A stretch of 64,000 nt of DNA from positions 5,890,001-5,954,000 of the forward strand of contig NZ_CP092431.1 of NCBI RefSeq assembly GCF_022385335.1, given 5' to 3'. Within the stretch, counting starts at the first letter, position 1. Each line of letters begins with the position of its first letter. The DNA is from Streptomyces deccanensis (lineage in GTDB: Bacteria > Actinomycetota > Actinomycetes > Streptomycetales > Streptomycetaceae). The position numbers were made by a program, and so were the translations under genes. The notes beneath the pieces are model-generated. The model had not been told where the DNA came from, ran no database searches, and saw nothing but the letters and a program-made list of their open reading frames with translations. Below are positions 62,932-64,000 of this stretch, piece after piece.

Positions 62932-63795
62932 GTGGGCGCCGGTGAATCGAGCGGGTCGGTGGTGAGGCGGATGCTGCTGGGCTCGCACCTCAGGCGGCTG
63001 CGCGAGTCGCAGGGGATCACCCGGGAGAAGGCCGGGTACTCGATCCGCTCCTCCGAGTCGAAGATCAGTCGGATGGAACTCGGCCGGGTCAGCTTCAAGA
63101 CCCGTGACGTGGAGGACCTGTTGACCCTCTACGGCGTCACCGACGAGACCGAGCGCACCTCGCTGCTCTCCCTGGCGAAGGAAGCCAACGTCGCGGGCTG
63201 GTGGCACAGTTACTCGGACGTCCTGCCCAGCTGGTTCCCCACCTACGTCGGCCTGGAAGCGGCGGCCCACCTCATCCGCAGCTACGAAGTCCAGTTCGTG
63301 CACGGTCTGTTGCAGACCGAGGCGTACGCCCACGCGGTCGTCTCCCGGGGCATGCGGGGCGCGAGCGAGGCCGAGATCGACAAGCGGGTCGCCCTGCGCA
63401 TGGAGCGCCAGAAGTACCTGGTGGCCGAGAGCGCCCCGGAGTTCCACTGCGTCCTCGACGAGGCCGCGCTGCGCCGGCCGTACGGCGACCGGGACGTGAT
63501 GCGGGGGCAGCTCCAGCATCTGATCGACATCTCGGAGCGCCCGAACGTGACGGTCCAGGTCATGCCGTTCAGCTTCGGCGGTCACTCCGGCGAGAGCGGT
63601 GCCTTCACCCTGTTGAGCTTCCCCGAGTCCGACCTCACCGACGTCGTCTATCTCGAACAGCTCACCAGCGCCCTCTACCTGGACAAGGCCGAGGACATCG
63701 CGCAGTACGAGCGGGCGATCAAGCGGCTCCAGGACGACAGCCCGTCCCCGGCCGAGAGCAGGGACCTGCTGCGGGGGCTCATCCAGCTCTCCTGA
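62932..63795 (+). CDS. XRE-family regulator with DUF5753 (Scr1/WhiJ type)
   Basis: The protein has 287 aa from GTG at 62932. The HTH is LRRLRESQGITREKAGYSIR with SSESKISRMELGRV. The DUF5753 domain (about 100-280) has EVQFVHGLLQTEAYAHAVV, FHCVLDEAALRRPYGD and GESGAFTLLSFPESDLTDVV. Members bind DUF397 partners and regulate differentiation. Confidence 0.96.
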   Translation: MGAGESSGSVVRRMLLGSHLRRLRESQGITREKAGYSIRSSESKISRMELGRVSFKTRDVEDLLTLYGVTDETERTSLLSLAKEANVAGWWHSYSDVLPSWFPTYVGLEAAAHLIRSYEVQFVHGLLQTEAYAHAVVSRGMRGASEAEIDKRVALRMERQKYLVAESAPEFHCVLDEAALRRPYGDRDVMRGQLQHLIDISERPNVTVQVMPFSFGGHSGESGAFTLLSFPESDLTDVVYLEQLTSALYLDKAEDIAQYERAIKRLQDDSPSPAESRDLLRGLIQLS

Positions 63796-63880
63796 GCGCT
63801 GAGTCCTGAGTGCCGCGAGTCTTCACAGAGTCTCCCGAGTAGCTCTCCAACTCCCTTTACCCACCAGTACGATGACGAGT

Positions 63881-63894
63881 GATCAATCTTGATC
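63881..63894. promoter_or_regulatory. Inverted repeat upstream of the aldehyde dehydrogenase
   Basis: GATCAATCTTGATC has 6-bp arms and lies 24 bp before the start codon. It may be an operator that covers the promoter. Confidence 0.4.
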
Positions 63895-63917
63895 GATGCC
63901 GACTGATTGAGGATCAC

Positions 63918-64000
63918 ATGTCGTCCTACTTCACCGACCTGGCCCAGCAGTACATCGGCGGCGAGTGGCGCCCGGGCTCCGGCTCCTGGGACATCATCGA
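63918..64000 (+). CDS. Aldehyde dehydrogenase family protein, N-terminus only
   Basis: ATG at 63918 after TTGAGGATC. The 27 residues visible (MSSYFTDLAQQYIGGEWRPG and onward) contain YIGGEW, the typical opening strand of NAD(P)-dependent aldehyde dehydrogenases. The rest is outside the window. Confidence 0.75.
   Translation, partial: MSSYFTDLAQQYIGGEWRPGSGSWDII

Overview
The window looks like a Streptomyces chromosome. GC content is very high, many genes start with GTG and overlap by 4 nt (ATGA or GTGA), and there are AfsR-type and Scr1/DUF397 regulators, zinc-free ribosomal protein paralogues and a Streptomyces dispersed repeat. This is inferred from content and codon style, not from a database match.

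Positions 1-19377 look like accessory DNA. They hold a two-component system, a large secreted subtilase, a decayed acyl-CoA synthetase and a Tat-exported fusion of a ribosome-inactivating protein (RIP) with a pectin methylesterase. The fusion lies downstream of its probable LuxR/ATPase regulator. A Tn3-family transposon (11564-18851) follows. Its transposase is broken, it carries a TetR/reductase pair and a tyrosine recombinase, and an IS5-type element has landed inside its right terminal repeat. The block ends at a 3' fragment of tRNA-Thr(CGU) followed by a terminator, as expected for the right attachment site of an integrated island.

Positions 19624-41274 hold a SUKH-3 immunity-like gene, a MerR/MFS pair, a signalling cluster, regulators, and a DesK-type two-component system divergent from an ABC exporter. 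The signalling cluster comprises a trypco2-like protein divergent from a trypsin-like protease, then a PknG-like kinase, a vWA protein, a GlnX-like membrane protein and a solute-binding protein. Its gene order recalls the mycobacterial pknG-glnH-glnX amino-acid-sensing locus, with protease and conflict-system-like parts added. A Tat-secreted alpha/alpha-barrel protein behind a LacI-type operator closes the region.

Positions 41374-57720 carry hypothetical genes, a family 2 glycosyltransferase, an AfsR-like regulator, an actinobacterial PolA-like polymerase, an HTH-Clp_N protein with two palindromes at its start, a second ABC exporter, a broken TnpB gene and a DUF2786 protein. Positions 57910-64000 hold a lipoprotein, the divergent Zur-type zinc-starvation cluster (rpmB-rpsN versus rpmG-rpmE2-cobW-rpsR2), a WhiJ-like trio (DUF397, ATPase, XRE regulator) and the start of an aldehyde dehydrogenase.

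The two most notable items are the RIP-pectinesterase fusion, in which every catalytic residue I could map is intact, and the protease/PknG/vWA/solute-binding cluster.
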